Shown here in pieces: positions 17,390-26,518 of a stretch of 64,000 nt of DNA. Under the pieces are notes generated by a model. It made no database searches. It was given only the letters and a program-made list of their open reading frames with translations, and had not been told where the DNA came from. The position numbers and the translations under genes were made by a program. Every line of letters begins with the position of its first letter. Within the stretch, counting starts at the first letter, position 1. This DNA comes from Nitrospinae bacterium AH_259_B05_G02_I21 (GTDB taxonomy: Bacteria > JADFOP01): positions 1-64,000 of the forward strand of contig JALLOF010000002.1 of assembly GCA_027717595.1 (NCBI GenBank), given 5' to 3'.

Positions 17390-18955
17390 TTACCCCAAGG
17401 TAACGTGGTTGGATTCTTGATCCGCGGCTATCGCCTTCCCACCGCTCCACCACACGCTGGACTTCTCCTTCACGATCCTCCAGAGCAAACGGTCATGGTC
17501 CTCAACCGCACCCACGGCCCATCCAAGACCTGCATAGGCAAATCCGAAGAAAGCCACCGTCAGAAGAAAGACGCCAAGTGAAGGGCTCCCCCAACCCGTC
17601 ACTGCAACGAATACCAGGCCGAGACTTGCCCCCACACCCACAAGCTTCCTAATAGGAGGGGTGAAAATATGGTAGCCGAATTCTCGGTATGCGAGCCAGA
17701 TGAAAGCCACCGCCTGGAAAAACAGAGCGGTAGCCGTAGCAGCCGCAGCCCCATTTATCCCATAGCGGGGAATCCACCAGGCGTTGAGCCCTAAGTTTAC
17801 GAGTGCCGTCACCAAGGTCACCCAGAAATGATAATGAGTTTTCTCGACCATATTGATCATCTGGGTGCTGGTGTGGCTTAAGGAAGCCGCGAGTCGTCCC
17901 AGGCTCAGGAAGACCAAAGCGACCGCGGCGACGCCGTAAACGGGGCCGAAGAGGAAGGTCAAGACGGCCTTTGGCTTGATAAGAAGTAAGATGCAGATAG
18001 GCAATCCGATAGCTAAGCTCCACTTGGTCACAGTAAAGTAGAGGTTCCTAACGCCTTCGTTTTGCCCTTGACCGTACATCTCCGAAATGCTGGGAAAGAA
18101 AAGTGGAATGAAGAACTCGTTGCCCATGAAAACGAGGAAAGCCAACAAGGCCGCTCCATTATATAGGCCCACATCCTTCAAGGTTAGGAAATAGCCGAGC
18201 ATGAGGTTGTCGGTCCAAATCAGGAGGAACCCAATGATACCGCTGAAGAGCAAGGGCGTGGAGTAGCGGATCAGCTCTCCATAGTTTGGTATACTCGCTT
18301 CTGGCGACCGGAAAATGGAAAAAACCCGAAACTCGAGAAAATAAAGTGCCAAGACAAGCGAGGCAACGATGGCCAAACCGTAGCCGAGCAAGGCGGCCCA
18401 GACGTGCAGTCCAAGCAGCATGAGCAGGGCGCAGAAGAGCACCTTCCCGAGGTTCTCTGAGAGGTCGAACACAGCAACCCGATAGGTCACTGCCTTGAAG
18501 GCTATGAGGCCTTTCGCCAAAAGGAACTCCGCTGTGTAGAACGGTAGGATGAGGGCAACAAAAAAGACGTAGGTCACCGCCTCAGGCCGATGGAAGAACG
18601 TAAGCGCCAGGGGCTTAGCCACCAGGGCCACGACTACACTCACCCCAATGCTCATACCGAGAACAAGCTTTAAGCTGGTGAGAATGGTTCCCTTGATGCG
18701 TGCAGAGTCCTGGCGGCCTCGGTAGAAAGCGACGTAGCGGACGATTCCGCTTTTCATACCGAGGAAGGCCACCGTGGAAACGATGCCCAGCAACGTCATG
18801 CATAGAGAGAATATCCCCAAGGTCTCAGGGCTGATAATGGCCACCATGTAGCGGAAACCGTACCCCGCCACCCGGCCGATTAAAGTGCCCACCATGAGGA
18901 CCCCGGCGCCCGCCGCGATGACCTCTAAGGCTTTCGCCGTGGTGTCGTTAGTCAT
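17390..18955 (-). CDS. Wzx-type polysaccharide flippase (MOP superfamily)
   Basis: A 521-residue membrane protein with about 12-14 helices, matching the oligosaccharide flippase family that moves polyprenyl-diphosphate-linked repeat units across the inner membrane. Typical segments include LIGRVAGYGFRYMVAIISPETLGIFSL near the N-terminus, RYSTPLLFSGIIGFLLIWTDNLMLGYF in the middle and FLSLGRLAASLSHTSTQMINMVEK. The C-terminal ~40 residues after the last helix are cytosolic. It comes after the sugar-precursor block and a kinase-like gene, so it is probably the export step for that cassette. A second, distinct flippase lies at 50.1-51.6 kb. The gap of about 170 bases before it holds nothing recognisable. 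Confidence 0.9.
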   Translation of the reverse strand: MTNDTTAKALEVIAAGAGVLMVGTLIGRVAGYGFRYMVAIISPETLGIFSLCMTLLGIVSTVAFLGMKSGIVRYVAFYRGRQDSARIKGTILTSLKLVLGMSIGVSVVVALVAKPLALTFFHRPEAVTYVFFVALILPFYTAEFLLAKGLIAFKAVTYRVAVFDLSENLGKVLFCALLMLLGLHVWAALLGYGLAIVASLVLALYFLEFRVFSIFRSPEASIPNYGELIRYSTPLLFSGIIGFLLIWTDNLMLGYFLTLKDVGLYNGAALLAFLVFMGNEFFIPLFFPSISEMYGQGQNEGVRNLYFTVTKWSLAIGLPICILLLIKPKAVLTFLFGPVYGVAAVALVFLSLGRLAASLSHTSTQMINMVEKTHYHFWVTLVTALVNLGLNAWWIPRYGINGAAAATATALFFQAVAFIWLAYREFGYHIFTPPIRKLVGVGASLGLVFVAVTGWGSPSLGVFLLTVAFFGFAYAGLGWAVGAVEDHDRLLWRIVKEKSSVWWSGGKAIAADQESNHVTLG

Positions 18956-19124
18956 TGCGCCTCAGCCTGTGTTATCCAATAAAAGAGGATCTCCAGGGCA
19001 GATCAGACTATTACGATTCTAACTCGGTGAAGAGTCAGTCTTCGGCGTCTACTCGTAACCCGTTCTCAGATCAAATAAGTTGTAATGGGGGAACGATGAA
19101 AATGGCTCACGACCTACAACGATA

Positions 19125-19985
19125 TTATCCCCTCAGGTCCGATAATAAGTCGGCCTGCCCGGTAGAAGCCCCGTCACAGAGGCGGCAAAGAAATGGCGTT
19201 GGCTCGAAGCCAAAACTCTTCATAGACGTAGGCAATTCCTGCCGCACGACCTCGGGCAGTTCTTGGTATACAAACTCGACAGCATCGTCCACGAAATTGG
19301 CATCTGTCACAAACCCTTCATGGAAGGTGTTTGCGAAATATCGTAAGACGTCAAAGGCCTGCTGCTGCTCCCAGGATACGGTCTCGGTATCGAGGCAGTG
19401 TTCAAAGTCGAAGAACTTGACGCCGCCTTCGGCGACGATGGCGTTCGTCGGCCGGGCGTCCCCGTGGGCAATGCCCCAGGCGTGGATGGCCCGCAGGGCC
19501 TTCAGCGCCTCAAACCACCAGTATTTGCCTCGGGGGTCCTGCCGGCGTAAAAGCTCTGCCACCAAGGGGCCCTCCACGTAGGCCTGGAGGAAGTAGTGCT
19601 CGGTGGCTGCCAGGGGCTTCGGCGATAGGTCGTGGGGAGCAAGGGTCTCGAGTATTTCGTGTTCTCGGGCGAAACGCTGAGCGGGCTCAAGATAGCGAAA
19701 GTTTCTCTTGAGGATGTTCACCCGGTAGGCACGCCGCTCCCGCCAGCGGCTAGCCACCTTGAGGACGGCCAAGGGCTCCTCCTCGAGGCCTAGGACGGCG
19801 TAAACGAGACACGCCCCCGACCCAGGCAGGCGGGCCAGCTTCACCTCGGCACCCAAGTGCTCCTCCAAATCCAGCTTCAGAGAGTGAAGGCTAACAGTCA
19901 GTGTTCCTAAAGAACGAAGCAAATTATATTGTCCCGTGAGCTTTGAAACGCCACGAGAAAAGAAACCTGCGTTTGTCTTAAGCAT
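19125..19985 (-). CDS. Protein-kinase-like fold protein (LPS-core/Kdo-kinase-like)
   Basis: 286 residues. The fold signature is clear: LAVLKVASRW carries the ATP-binding Lys, IAHGDARPTNAIV is the catalytic loop (H-G-D-x4-N), and VKFFDFEHCLD provides the metal-binding Asp in DFE form. It is small and lacks the activation segment of eukaryotic-type kinases. Relatives include LPS heptose and Kdo kinases and other RIO/Bud32-type enzymes. In this position, phosphorylation of a sugar residue in the glycan or its precursor is the likely role, but antibiotic-type small-molecule kinases share the fold. The ATG overlaps the upstream methyltransferase stop by 8 bases, so both are translated together. 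Confidence 0.72.
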   Translation of the reverse strand: MLKTNAGFFSRGVSKLTGQYNLLRSLGTLTVSLHSLKLDLEEHLGAEVKLARLPGSGACLVYAVLGLEEEPLAVLKVASRWRERRAYRVNILKRNFRYLEPAQRFAREHEILETLAPHDLSPKPLAATEHYFLQAYVEGPLVAELLRRQDPRGKYWWFEALKALRAIHAWGIAHGDARPTNAIVAEGGVKFFDFEHCLDTETVSWEQQQAFDVLRYFANTFHEGFVTDANFVDDAVEFVYQELPEVVRQELPTSMKSFGFEPTPFLCRLCDGASTGQADLLSDLRG

Positions 19986-21045
19986 GGGACTGTGACACGC
20001 CCGTTTGCTCAGATGGTGCTCCCACCATTTCGGGTACCTTGTTAGAGAGAGGTTGACAGACCAGAAAAATATCTGTTCCCATGTGATGGATGAACGGAAT
20101 CCGCTGGCAGACTCCGAAAAGAGAATCCTTCAGGCGATAAGCGCCCCTTCGGCGCACCTTCTCTGTGCTCAGATCCGGAAGCAGCCTGTCATGCCAGCCG
20201 TGGAAATTGGGAAAGGTCTCGTAGTGAAGGATCTCGTAATACTTCCGACACAGGTTATGGATGAGAAAGGAGACGATGTCGTGAGTGTCAATTCTTATCG
20301 AAGAATTCGCCTTTTTTTCTTCATGCGTATGCATGGAGTTATCTAGACGATAATGATCTTTCGTAATGCGTGAGGGCTTGAAGGCGTCAAGAAGGAATCG
20401 ACCGAAGGTTTGCAGCTGAACGCCAAGTCCCTCTTTCGACCTCCGCAATCCCGGAAGGCAGAAATGATTAATCGACTGAATAATTACTTTCCCATCTTTC
20501 GAGGCCACGCGAGCCATATCTGCCAGACACCGCTCAGGATCACGAATGTGTGCCAAGTTGGCGTAGTTGAGAATCCAATCCACTGAACCTGAGCGGAAAG
20601 GAAGCTTTTGGGAATCCCCTACCAAGAACAGACATCCTTCGACCCCCAACTCATGGGCCTTCTGCCTGGCAAAGGCGACCATCTCAAAGGAGATGTCCAT
20701 ACCGATGACTCTAAGTCCCCTCCGTGCCGCCACCATGGACGAAACGCCGGGCCCACATCCCACATCGATCACCAATCCGCTGGATGGAAGTCGATCCAGT
20801 CCATAATGGGCGCGCTGAATCTCATAGACCCGTTTGTTGAAAAAATCCCTCACGCCTCTGGGGTCACCATAGACGAGCGAGGCTTTTCCGATGGGTTCTT
20901 CTATCCCGTCAATGAGGATTGGGATACCGTTTACAATCGAGTAATTTCTGTTGCATGGGTCACATCTTAGGGAACCGATACCAAGAAACAGGGAGCCATG
21001 GCAGATGGGGCAGGCCAGAATCTCGATAATCTCCTCAAGTTTCAC
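19978..21045 (-). CDS. Class I SAM methyltransferase with N-terminal Trm112-like domain
   Basis: 355 residues. The N-terminal module is ILACPICHGSL plus LRCDPCNRNYSIVNGIPIL, a Trm112-like zinc ribbon. The catalytic core follows with VIDVGCGPGVSSMVA, VIGMDISFEMVAFA and SVDWILNYANLAHIRDP. The C-terminal ~140 residues are less conserved. I prefer the GTG at 21045: it overlaps the FemAB stop as GTGA and has CGGGAG 8 bases upstream; a GTG three codons earlier is possible. The domain layout recurs at 7.6 and 55.3 kb, showing repeated recruitment of one methyltransferase type. Sugar methylation is likely but unproved. Confidence 0.86.
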   Translation of the reverse strand: MKLEEIIEILACPICHGSLFLGIGSLRCDPCNRNYSIVNGIPILIDGIEEPIGKASLVYGDPRGVRDFFNKRVYEIQRAHYGLDRLPSSGLVIDVGCGPGVSSMVAARRGLRVIGMDISFEMVAFARQKAHELGVEGCLFLVGDSQKLPFRSGSVDWILNYANLAHIRDPERCLADMARVASKDGKVIIQSINHFCLPGLRRSKEGLGVQLQTFGRFLLDAFKPSRITKDHYRLDNSMHTHEEKKANSSIRIDTHDIVSFLIHNLCRKYYEILHYETFPNFHGWHDRLLPDLSTEKVRRRGAYRLKDSLFGVCQRIPFIHHMGTDIFLVCQPLSNKVPEMVGAPSEQTGVSQSHA

Positions 21046-22121
21046 TTTCGCCACTCCCGGAATCGGCGTATAATTCCATATCGCAGTGCAGAGATTGGCT
21101 TTGTATAAATCTTATACCTCACGAGCTCTCCCCCCCATCGAGACTTAAAGAAGTAGATTCCCGCCTCTTTGGAAGATCTCCCCTCGGCATCGGGGTTCAC
21201 GCCCGCCAGATCGAGGTAGCGCCCCCCCTGACGGTGGCCCCACTCGATGAGGTGCCACGCCAGCAGGTGCATCCCGAAGAGGCGCCGTTGGTGACCGTAG
21301 TTGGAGGTCACCACACTACCCTGGCCCACAACTCCATTGAAGGTTCGGGTCTGAAGGCCAGCGACGATGTGTCTCCGGTGTCGGGCGAGGAAAATGGAGT
21401 TGCGATAGCGTTGGTTGACGTACCGCCACGATTCCGCCACGGCTCCGAAGAGCGCAGGAGGAACCCTGTTTCGTCGGGCTGCCTCACGCAATACGCCGTA
21501 GTACTCCTTTAACTCCTCTTCGCTGGTTATCTCTGAGACCTCTATACCATCTCGTTGGGCCTTCCGAACATCATAACGAGAGCCCTTAGTAAGCTTCTTC
21601 CACCTCTCTTCTGGAGGGACGCGGAGGTCGATGAGCACCGTCGCCCATTCTCGCCCGACGAAGCCATATCTCTCCAAGACGGGATGGAGGGCGGCAGGTT
21701 CCACTACCGGACCGTGAATGGGCAGTGTTCCCCGGACTTCCATAGCGCCTGGAGCGAGTCGCTCCAAAATAGTCTCCACAAGACGCTCCAAAATAAGACC
21801 GGCCCTTTTTGGATCGAAGATTAGTGGGCCATGGTCCCACTGAAGGCGTCGCAAGAGACGCCGCGCGAGAGGTTCGCACACTCGGCGAGAAAGACCTCTC
21901 AACAACCGTCTCTGGTACGGAATGGTTTCATAAAGGAGGAGCTGTCCCAAAGTTCGCCCATCCTCTTCCGCTCGAAGAAAATGGGGCACATCGTTATACA
22001 CTCGGGCGCTAAAAGTGGCCATACCGGCCGATTGGCGAAAGGTCCCCTCCGGGACGCGGCAGACCCGCTCGTCCCACGCCTCTCGATCAACCTCCGCGAG
22101 CGTCTCAATGGTAACTTTCAT
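21042..22121 (-). CDS. FemAB/GNAT-type aminoacyl- or acyltransferase
   Basis: 359 residues with tandem GNAT folds. The first half has WDERVCRVPEGTFRQSAGMA and LLLYETIPYQRR. The second has WKKLTKGSRYDVRKAQRDG, LREAARRNRVPP, HLLAWHLIEWGHRQGGRYLDLAGV and KEAGIYFFKSRWGG, the last being characteristic of FemAB-like proteins. Classical FemABX enzymes add amino acids from aminoacyl-tRNA to peptidoglycan; members in glycan loci more often acylate amino sugars. Together with the adjacent PIG-L deacetylases, N-acylation of a freed amino group is a reasonable guess. The gene starts 27 bases after the PIG-L remnant and overlaps the methyltransferase gene by 4 bases. Confidence 0.85.
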   Translation of the reverse strand: MKVTIETLAEVDREAWDERVCRVPEGTFRQSAGMATFSARVYNDVPHFLRAEEDGRTLGQLLLYETIPYQRRLLRGLSRRVCEPLARRLLRRLQWDHGPLIFDPKRAGLILERLVETILERLAPGAMEVRGTLPIHGPVVEPAALHPVLERYGFVGREWATVLIDLRVPPEERWKKLTKGSRYDVRKAQRDGIEVSEITSEEELKEYYGVLREAARRNRVPPALFGAVAESWRYVNQRYRNSIFLARHRRHIVAGLQTRTFNGVVGQGSVVTSNYGHQRRLFGMHLLAWHLIEWGHRQGGRYLDLAGVNPDAEGRSSKEAGIYFFKSRWGGELVRYKIYTKPISALRYGIIRRFREWRK

Positions 22122-22148
22122 TGTCCACCATCCACCATTACAAATTAC

Positions 22149-22788
22149 TCAATCCACCAAATACTTGATGACCTCGAAGGCCTCGGCGTATGGAACCTCG
22201 ATTATGTAACCCGCGTTCTGGTTCTGGTTGAGGGTGAACTGGAGCCACTTCTCGCCCACCCGTTCGTACTCAGAACGGTGGGCCTTTATCGCGGCTATTT
22301 TTTTCTCCACCGTATCGGAAGTATCCACATAGAAATTGCCTTTGAAGTGGGTAGAGGAGTGATACCAGTTGCTCCGGTACATGAGCAGCCTGGGCACGTG
22401 CCGGGCGGCCGTGAAAGTGGCCTGGCTGATACGGTGGTGGTCCTGGTTCACGTCATCGATCCAGTGGGTGTAGACGGTGTCGATCTGCCGCTCGTCGATG
22501 ATCTCTTTGATGGAGGAGATCAGACCGAAGTTATACTCTACGTGTAAAGCTTCGCAGTCTCCACAGATAAGGTCCGCCCCCAGGATGGCCGCAGCCTCCA
22601 CCCCCTCTGCGTGGGCGATGGAGGCATCCCGGATAACTTTCTTGGCGTAGTCAGTGTAGCCCGAGTCCGTCACCACATAGATGGTCACTTCGTCGCCCCG
22701 GGCCACGTGCTTGGCCACGGTGCCGCCGCAGCCGTTTCCACCTGAGTATCGTTTGCAGAGTAGGTGCCTTATCTTGCTCGTGTAGCAT
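22149..22788 (-). pseudogene. Decayed PIG-L/LmbE-type deacetylase gene
   Basis: From a GTG at 22718 to the stop there are 189 codons of good PIG-L sequence (AKHVARGDEVTIYVVTDSG, IDTVYTHWIDDVNQDHH, YEVIKYL-like end). The essential N-terminus is broken. Upstream codons read GNGCGGTV in the same frame, and no start codon occurs before an in-frame TAA. One frame over, the bases read GTYSANDTQV, which matches the family metal site (AHxDDxE) with His replaced by Tyr and the first Asp by Asn. Restoring one G near 22741 joins the two parts, and a second single-base gap near the ATG at 22788 would be needed as well. Without this motif the enzyme could not bind its zinc. Strong conservation of the rest suggests recent decay or an assembly error. 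Confidence 0.75.
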
Positions 22789-22804
22789 GATGGACTCTTT
22801 TAAT

Positions 22805-24157
22805 TTACTGGTCCCCTGGCTCGCCGAGCCACCACTCGCTGCCCACCCTGTAATATTTCAGAGGTAGCGAGGAAAAGTCGACCTCCCCCCAGATGCCCAC
22901 ATTGTCCAAGACCAACCGACAGGATTGTAAATTTTCCAGGAGACGCCCGTGAGGGATGCAGGCGTATTGACGGTGGTCAGCCACGATGAGGAGGGTGTCG
23001 AATTCAGACAACCCCTCTGGCATCGTAAACGTTTCCACTCCAAGGATGGTCCGAATCTCCTCAGTGGAGTAGAAAGGATCCTCCACCTTAACTGGTATTC
23101 CAACCTCCTTGAAGAGTTCCACCAATCGAAGGGTGGGGCTAAGAATGTGGACCTTGAGGCCTCCCTTGTACGAGAGACCAAGGATCCCCACCCTCTGGCT
23201 TCCCCTTCTGATAACAGAGTCGGCTACTATTTCAGCCATGCGAGCGTCCGCCTCCACGGTCTGGCTCATTAGCGTTAGGCACTCCGGACGCGAGGCACCA
23301 TCTAGAACGTACTGGCTGGAGACCGGTATACAGTAGCCGCCGGCGCCAAAGCTCGGATGATACATCTCGATGTTCCACTTGGTGCCCACGAGGCGGAGAA
23401 CCTCCGTCATGTTAACCCCTGGGTAGGCCAGGGTGAGCTGGTTGGCCAGGGTTATGTTCATGTGCCGGTATGCGTTCTCCACGCTTTTAACGATCTCTGC
23501 GTGCTGGTGGTCCGGCGCAGTATGGATTTTCTTACTCACAATGCTTAAGACACTAACGGTCTGACGGGTGCTTTCAGGGTCCGTTCCCCCTACTACTCGG
23601 TCCAAGCTTCTTAGAGTCATTCCCGCGTGGGTGAACCAATCCCGTCGGGGCGCCACACCCAATAGAAGACTCTTGCCCGGCTCAAGCCCGGCTTCCGCAA
23701 TGATGGGCAAAACCACCTGCTCCACCGTATTGGGGGTCAAGGTCGACTCAATGATGACCAACGGCGGTCGTGCTGTTGCCACCTCACGGTACGTGCAAAG
23801 TTTGTGTATGGTATCTTCCAAGATAGCTAAGTAAGGACGCCCTTCCCTCTCTGTGGGTATGCAGATGAGGTGAGCAATCACCTCAGGAGAGATGAGTTCG
23901 GTCCAGTCCTTTGTGGCGTAGATGAGTTCGTTAGCCATCATCGGCTTGACCTCAAAACCGAGCCAGTGGGCCATCTGGTCGATGGGGACCTCGCCAGCAT
24001 TAATCCGGTCCACCCGCTTAGTCTTGATGTCGTATCCGATACAACGAACTCCATTAGAGGCGAAGGTGGCCATATTCGAGTAGCCCAAGTATCCGATGCC
24101 CCATATGCCGAGCTTAGCCTCTCCCTGAACCAGCAAGGTCTTGTACGATTCCTTCAC
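22805..24157 (-). CDS. UDP-glucose/GDP-mannose dehydrogenase family protein
   Basis: A 450-residue NAD-dependent nucleotide-sugar 6-dehydrogenase, expected to oxidise the C6 hydroxyl to a carboxylate in two steps. The N-terminal Rossmann domain is LGIWGIGYLGYSNMATFA. The central domain has LLLGVAPRRDW, and the catalytic Cys is in SFGAGGYCIPVSSQ. The C-terminal domain starts near QRVGILGLSYKGGLKVH. The Cys context (GGYCIPV) resembles UDP-N-acetyl-hexosamine dehydrogenases (WbpA/TviB type) more than plain UDP-glucose dehydrogenase; that is a tentative reading. The GTG start has GGGAG 5 bases upstream. A uronic acid product would give the AsnB proteins in this locus a carboxyl group to amidate. 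Confidence 0.88.
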   Translation of the reverse strand: MKESYKTLLVQGEAKLGIWGIGYLGYSNMATFASNGVRCIGYDIKTKRVDRINAGEVPIDQMAHWLGFEVKPMMANELIYATKDWTELISPEVIAHLICIPTEREGRPYLAILEDTIHKLCTYREVATARPPLVIIESTLTPNTVEQVVLPIIAEAGLEPGKSLLLGVAPRRDWFTHAGMTLRSLDRVVGGTDPESTRQTVSVLSIVSKKIHTAPDHQHAEIVKSVENAYRHMNITLANQLTLAYPGVNMTEVLRLVGTKWNIEMYHPSFGAGGYCIPVSSQYVLDGASRPECLTLMSQTVEADARMAEIVADSVIRRGSQRVGILGLSYKGGLKVHILSPTLRLVELFKEVGIPVKVEDPFYSTEEIRTILGVETFTMPEGLSEFDTLLIVADHRQYACIPHGRLLENLQSCRLVLDNVGIWGEVDFSSLPLKYYRVGSEWWLGEPGDQ

Positions 24158-24193
24158 CGTCTCTCCCTCTCTGATGTCAAAAACAAAGGCGTC

Positions 24194-25126
24194 TCATACC
24201 GAAGCCGAACGAAGCGACCGATGATAGGCCACTGCGCGGTCTAGTCCTTCCTCTAGACTCACCCTAGGTGCCCAGTCTAAAGCTCGCCGGGCTGCAGACG
24301 CATCCAAGACGAGCCGTCGCATCTCCCCCTGGCGGGCTGGAGCGTAGCGAGGGGACCTTTTTTCATTCCCTACCCTGTCAGCAATCAGGCGGTAAAGCTC
24401 GTTGATGGAGGTCTCTCGCCCCCAGGCGAGATGGCACGTGATGTTTTCGCCTGACGCAAGGGCTAGTCGATTGGCCTCCACTACGTCGGCGACGTATATG
24501 AAATCCCTCGTCTGCTCGCCATCTCCATAAATGACCGCTACCTGCCCACTAAGGAGGCTGTGAATGAAAATGGCCACCACCCCGCCCTCCAGATGGGGGT
24601 CCTGCCGGGGCCCGTATACATTCCCATAGCGGAGGCAGACGTATGAGATGCCATACAGACGGGCGTAAATGTCCAGGTAGTGCTCCACTGTATGTTTAGA
24701 GACCCCGTAGTGGGTCATAGGCGCCACCGGGTGATCCTCGGCCAGAGGCATCTTATCTGTATCCTCGAAGATAGCCGTTGAGGAGGAATAGATGAATTTT
24801 CGGACCCCATAGCGACGGCACGCCTCCAACACCTCGAGGGCACCCAGGATGTTGATCCGGGCATCTGAGACGGGGTCATCAAGGGAGGTAACAACGTCCG
24901 TCTGGGCTGCCAGATGATAGACCGCCTCTGGCCGCTTGGCGGCGAAGACCTCCTGGAGGGCGGGGTCGAGGACGCTGAGCTTGTAAAAGGTCGCCTGGGA
25001 ATGCACCTGGTCCGCCTTGCCTGTAGTGAGATCGTCTACCACCACCATCCGATGGCCCGCCTCCACGAGGGCATCAACCAAATGGGACCCAACAAACCCC
25101 GCTCCACCCGTCACTAGAATAGTCAT
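24194..25126 (-). CDS. NAD-dependent nucleotide-sugar epimerase (extended SDR)
   Basis: 310 residues. The cofactor loop is TILVTGGAGFVGSH, then VVVDDLTTGK, VYHLAAQTDV, the catalytic IYSSSTAIF and YGVSK (Tyr and Lys). LRYGNVYGPRQ and DFIYVADVVEAN complete a full-length extended SDR of the UDP-glucose 4-epimerase/UDP-sugar group. The pattern suggests 4-epimerisation rather than 4,6-dehydration, because the dehydratase-specific TDE triad is not seen (SST instead). It begins 12 bases after the PIG-L gene and precedes the dehydrogenase by 36 bases, so the two probably act on the same nucleotide sugar. Confidence 0.88.
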   Translation of the reverse strand: MTILVTGGAGFVGSHLVDALVEAGHRMVVVDDLTTGKADQVHSQATFYKLSVLDPALQEVFAAKRPEAVYHLAAQTDVVTSLDDPVSDARINILGALEVLEACRRYGVRKFIYSSSTAIFEDTDKMPLAEDHPVAPMTHYGVSKHTVEHYLDIYARLYGISYVCLRYGNVYGPRQDPHLEGGVVAIFIHSLLSGQVAVIYGDGEQTRDFIYVADVVEANRLALASGENITCHLAWGRETSINELYRLIADRVGNEKRSPRYAPARQGEMRRLVLDASAARRALDWAPRVSLEEGLDRAVAYHRSLRSASV

Positions 25127-25137
25127 ATCAGGTCATT

Positions 25138-25785
25138 TTAGACGTTCAGGAAATAGACCTCAAAGGCCTCAGCTAATTCTTTAGCCACCTGCGCGCCCCG
25201 GTGGAGTGCCACAGCACGGATAAGCTCCCCTGAGAAGTAGTACGCGGCGCTCTGACGTTCATCGAGTTGACTCTCGTATGCTAAGACAGCATCGATTTTT
25301 TTCTTCAATGCATCCTCGGATATGCCGACATAGAGAGTTGGGCGAAAATCGAGGCTGCTTCGGACGCACTCGTAACCCAGACACGTCTGGTGGCGGAAGA
25401 TCCGGCAGACCTCTTCGGCCACGACACGGTGATCTTGGTGGATGTCTCGAATGGAAGGGCAAAAGACAACGTCGGGGTCGTATTTGGCACGCCAGGAGAG
25501 CAACACCTCACGCACCTCCTGCTGCTGTCGCTGGAAGAGCTGCCCATCCAGGTTTTCCATATGGACGTCTTCTGAAACCACCCCGAGTAGTTTCGCGGCC
25601 TGATACGCCTCGTCCGTATCGCGGATGATCTGAATCTCCCCGGCTGCCGAGCGGGTATGCTTTGAGAGAGCAAGAAGCTTTATACTTGCCTCGGTCTGCC
25701 TCTGAGCAATTAGACCTCCACCACCAAACTCAATGTCGTCAAGGTGGGCCCCGACAAACAAAAGTCTCTTAAAGGTCCACTGCAC
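25138..25785 (-). CDS. PIG-L/LmbE family zinc-dependent deacetylase
   Basis: 215 residues. The metal site is intact here: [17 protein letters not shown] (family AHxDD) and later [14 protein letters not shown] (HxxH-type ligand). PIG-L proteins remove acetyl groups from N-acetylated sugars such as GlcNAc derivatives. The GTG start is set by AAGGAG 7 bases upstream; it overlaps the cytidylyltransferase gene by 17 bases. A longer frame would extend 90 bases into that gene. Placement next to WbqC, SpsF and NeuB-like genes suggests N-deacetylation of an amino sugar, possibly before re-acylation with a different group. The second PIG-L gene, at 22.1 kb, is broken. Confidence 0.88.
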   Translation of the reverse strand: MQWTFKRLLFVGAHLDDIEFGGGGLIAQRQTEASIKLLALSKHTRSAAGEIQIIRDTDEAYQAAKLLGVVSEDVHMENLDGQLFQRQQQEVREVLLSWRAKYDPDVVFCPSIRDIHQDHRVVAEEVCRIFRHQTCLGYECVRSSLDFRPTLYVGISEDALKKKIDAVLAYESQLDERQSAAYYFSGELIRAVALHRGAQVAKELAEAFEVYFLNV

Positions 25786-26518
25786 GGGCGCGCTCCTTCC
25801 CAGCGGTCTTTTGCTCCACTTGGGCGTTAATCGCTCGGATTTTGGGATGGGCATCCAAGAACGAAATAACCTCACGGAGGTGAATTACCCGCCCTGGCTG
25901 ATAAAGCTTTTTGTAAATCAAACGAACCACTTCCAAATCCTCCGACGTGTCCACGGTGATTCGCAGCTCTGGTCGACAGAGGTCCGGCGGGGCAACCAGC
26001 CGCTCGATGATAAACATTTCAGGGTGCTCTAGGATATATTCAAAGACATGCTCTTTATGATGGGGTGCGGTGGCTTCGCGATGGCACCGTTCAAGGGCCT
26101 GAAAGCTCACGACCTCCTCCTGGGCCCCTCGGGGCAAGCCGTCAATACAGGTGTAATCGGCTCCCGTGGCCAAGTGGTGGCTGACCATCAAAGTAAGGCT
26201 CTCGTAATCGGTGAGAGGATCGTCCGCTGTGGCCCGCACGATGGTCGAGGCCCTAAGTTCCCGAGCAGCGCTGTAGAATCGGTCCAAGACATCGTCCTCA
26301 CTACCACGCAAACAGCGCAACCCTAGCGTATGGACATACTCTTCAATGTGATCATCGGCCGGGTTAGTGGAAGTGGCCACAGTCACCGCATCGGCTCCTT
26401 CGATAAGCCTTAACCGCTCCACAACGTGGGCCAGCATGGGCCGCCCCGCAATGTCGGCCATGACCTTACCCGGCAGGCGCTCAGAGTTCATCCGGGCCTG
26501 GAGGATAATGGCAATCAT
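25769..26518 (-). CDS. spsF: SpsF/NeuA-type cytidylyltransferase
   Basis: 249 residues of the nucleotidyltransferase GT-A fold. The signature [21 protein letters not shown] is that of SpsF/CMP-sugar synthetases. [15 protein letters not shown] and [12 protein letters not shown] are further conserved blocks. It should activate a sugar acid as a CMP-sugar, most obviously the product of the NeuB-like synthase three genes upstream. The ATG overlaps the WbqC stop by 4 bases (ATGA). SpsF proteins are known from spore-coat polysaccharide, flagellar and S-layer glycan loci. CMP activation of a nonulosonate is inferred from context. Confidence 0.87.
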   Translation of the reverse strand: MIAIILQARMNSERLPGKVMADIAGRPMLAHVVERLRLIEGADAVTVATSTNPADDHIEEYVHTLGLRCLRGSEDDVLDRFYSAARELRASTIVRATADDPLTDYESLTLMVSHHLATGADYTCIDGLPRGAQEEVVSFQALERCHREATAPHHKEHVFEYILEHPEMFIIERLVAPPDLCRPELRITVDTSEDLEVVRLIYKKLYQPGRVIHLREVISFLDAHPKIRAINAQVEQKTAGKERARAVDL

